Assembly: GCF_900109045.1 (NCBI RefSeq)
Contig: NZ_FNYL01000019.1
Coordinates: forward strand, 95,778 to 159,777
Source: Dyadobacter sp. SG02
Lineage (GTDB): Bacteria; Bacteroidota; Bacteroidia; Cytophagales; Spirosomataceae
Reading direction: 5' to 3'
Length of the DNA stretch: 64,000 nt
In this document: positions 63,751-64,000 of the stretch, piece by piece
How positions within the stretch are numbered: position 1 is the stretch's first letter
Layout: every line of letters begins with the position of its first letter
Notes under the pieces: model-generated
Seen by the model: only the letters and a program-made list of their open reading frames with translations
Databases searched by the model: none
Told to the model about the DNA's origin: nothing
Position numbers and translations under genes: made by a program

Positions 63751-64000
63751 ATGGGCAAGATAAAAAAATCTGTTGTTTTTAAGGAATATGACCCCGGGCA
63801 ATTGCTATTGTTGCCCCCTTCACTGGAAGAGCTGATCCCACAGGCACATTTGGTACGGGTTGTCAACCAGGTTGTCGACCGAATGGACATCAGCGAGCTG
63901 GTCAACCTTTACGAAGGTGGCGGCACCAGCGCCTACCATCCACGGATGCTGCTGAAAGTGTTGTTATACGCGTATTGCATGAAAATATACACGGGCAGGA
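63751..64000 (+). CDS. IS1182-family transposase, 3' end outside window
   Basis: An open frame from the ATG at 63751 runs to the window end (83 codons). The translated start (MGKIKKSVVFKEYDPGQL, then LLLPPSLEELIPQAHLVRVV and HPRMLLKVLLYAYCMKIY) is the N-terminal DUF772-type region of IS1182/IS5-group transposases; the DDE catalytic part would follow. The gene is part of the insertion sequence that begins near 63666. Completeness, and therefore whether the transposase is active, cannot be judged from this window. Confidence 0.85.
   Translation, partial: MGKIKKSVVFKEYDPGQLLLLPPSLEELIPQAHLVRVVNQVVDRMDISELVNLYEGGGTSAYHPRMLLKVLLYAYCMKIYTGR

Overview
The window looks like chromosome from a free-living glycan-degrading member of the Bacteroidota. 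The evidence is three SusC/SusD pairs (the first cut by the window start), two ECF sigma/FecR regulatory pairs, type IX secretion C-terminal domains, many lipoproteins and secreted enzymes, weak Shine-Dalgarno sites and one good TTTG-N19-TAnnTTTG promoter. The gene mix suggests Cytophagales, something like Dyadobacter or Spirosoma; that placement is an inference from gene style, not a database match. I saw no rRNA, tRNA, CRISPR or phage genes.

Layout. 1-9467: end of a SusC porin, SusD, a DUF3823 lipoprotein, a 1185-residue lipoprotein (ThuA, sorbosone-dehydrogenase-like domain, HEAT-like repeats, azurin-type copper domain) and a second ThuA protein. After a spacer with palindromic repeats, 9774-13894 holds a Gfo/Idh/MocA protein, a D-tagatose/D-allulose 3-epimerase-like isomerase and a secreted PHP-like protein. 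13916-18923 encodes secreted enzymes: GH43, a GH5/clan-A-like lipoprotein, a formylglycine sulfatase and a T9SS cargo protein. 19027-29619 is a sigma/FecR/SusC/SusD locus followed by two tandem FAD oxidoreductases. 29722-31596 has a lipocalin-like lipoprotein and an MFS transporter. 31939-34196, behind a 21-bp tandem array, is a gluconate-2-dehydrogenase-subunit-3-like protein plus a GMC oxidoreductase. 34372-41126 is another sigma/FecR/SusC/SusD locus.

On the minus strand lie a 2702-residue T9SS beta-helix protein (41234-49342), an apparent phosphate-scavenging operon of TonB receptor, beta-helix lipoprotein and beta-propeller phytase (49954-55382), a TPR/LuxR-type regulator, xylA, a PpiD/SurA-like foldase and a small membrane protein. 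At the right end, on the plus strand, are an SCP2-like protein, a Tat-exported Gfo/Idh/MocA protein and the start of an IS1182-type transposase that leaves the window.

How it fits together. SusCD pairs would import oligosaccharides, the two STN-containing SusC proteins signalling through FecR to their sigma factors. Secreted hydrolases and the sulfatase trim glycans. A notable number of genes (GMC plus small subunit, two FAD oxidoreductases, the sorbosone-dehydrogenase/azurin fusion, ThuA, Gfo/Idh/MocA, sugar epimerase) suggest oxidative processing of sugars outside the cytoplasm. The strongest candidate for something little described is the dehydrogenase-azurin fusion, where a copper domain stands where related proteins usually carry a haem domain.
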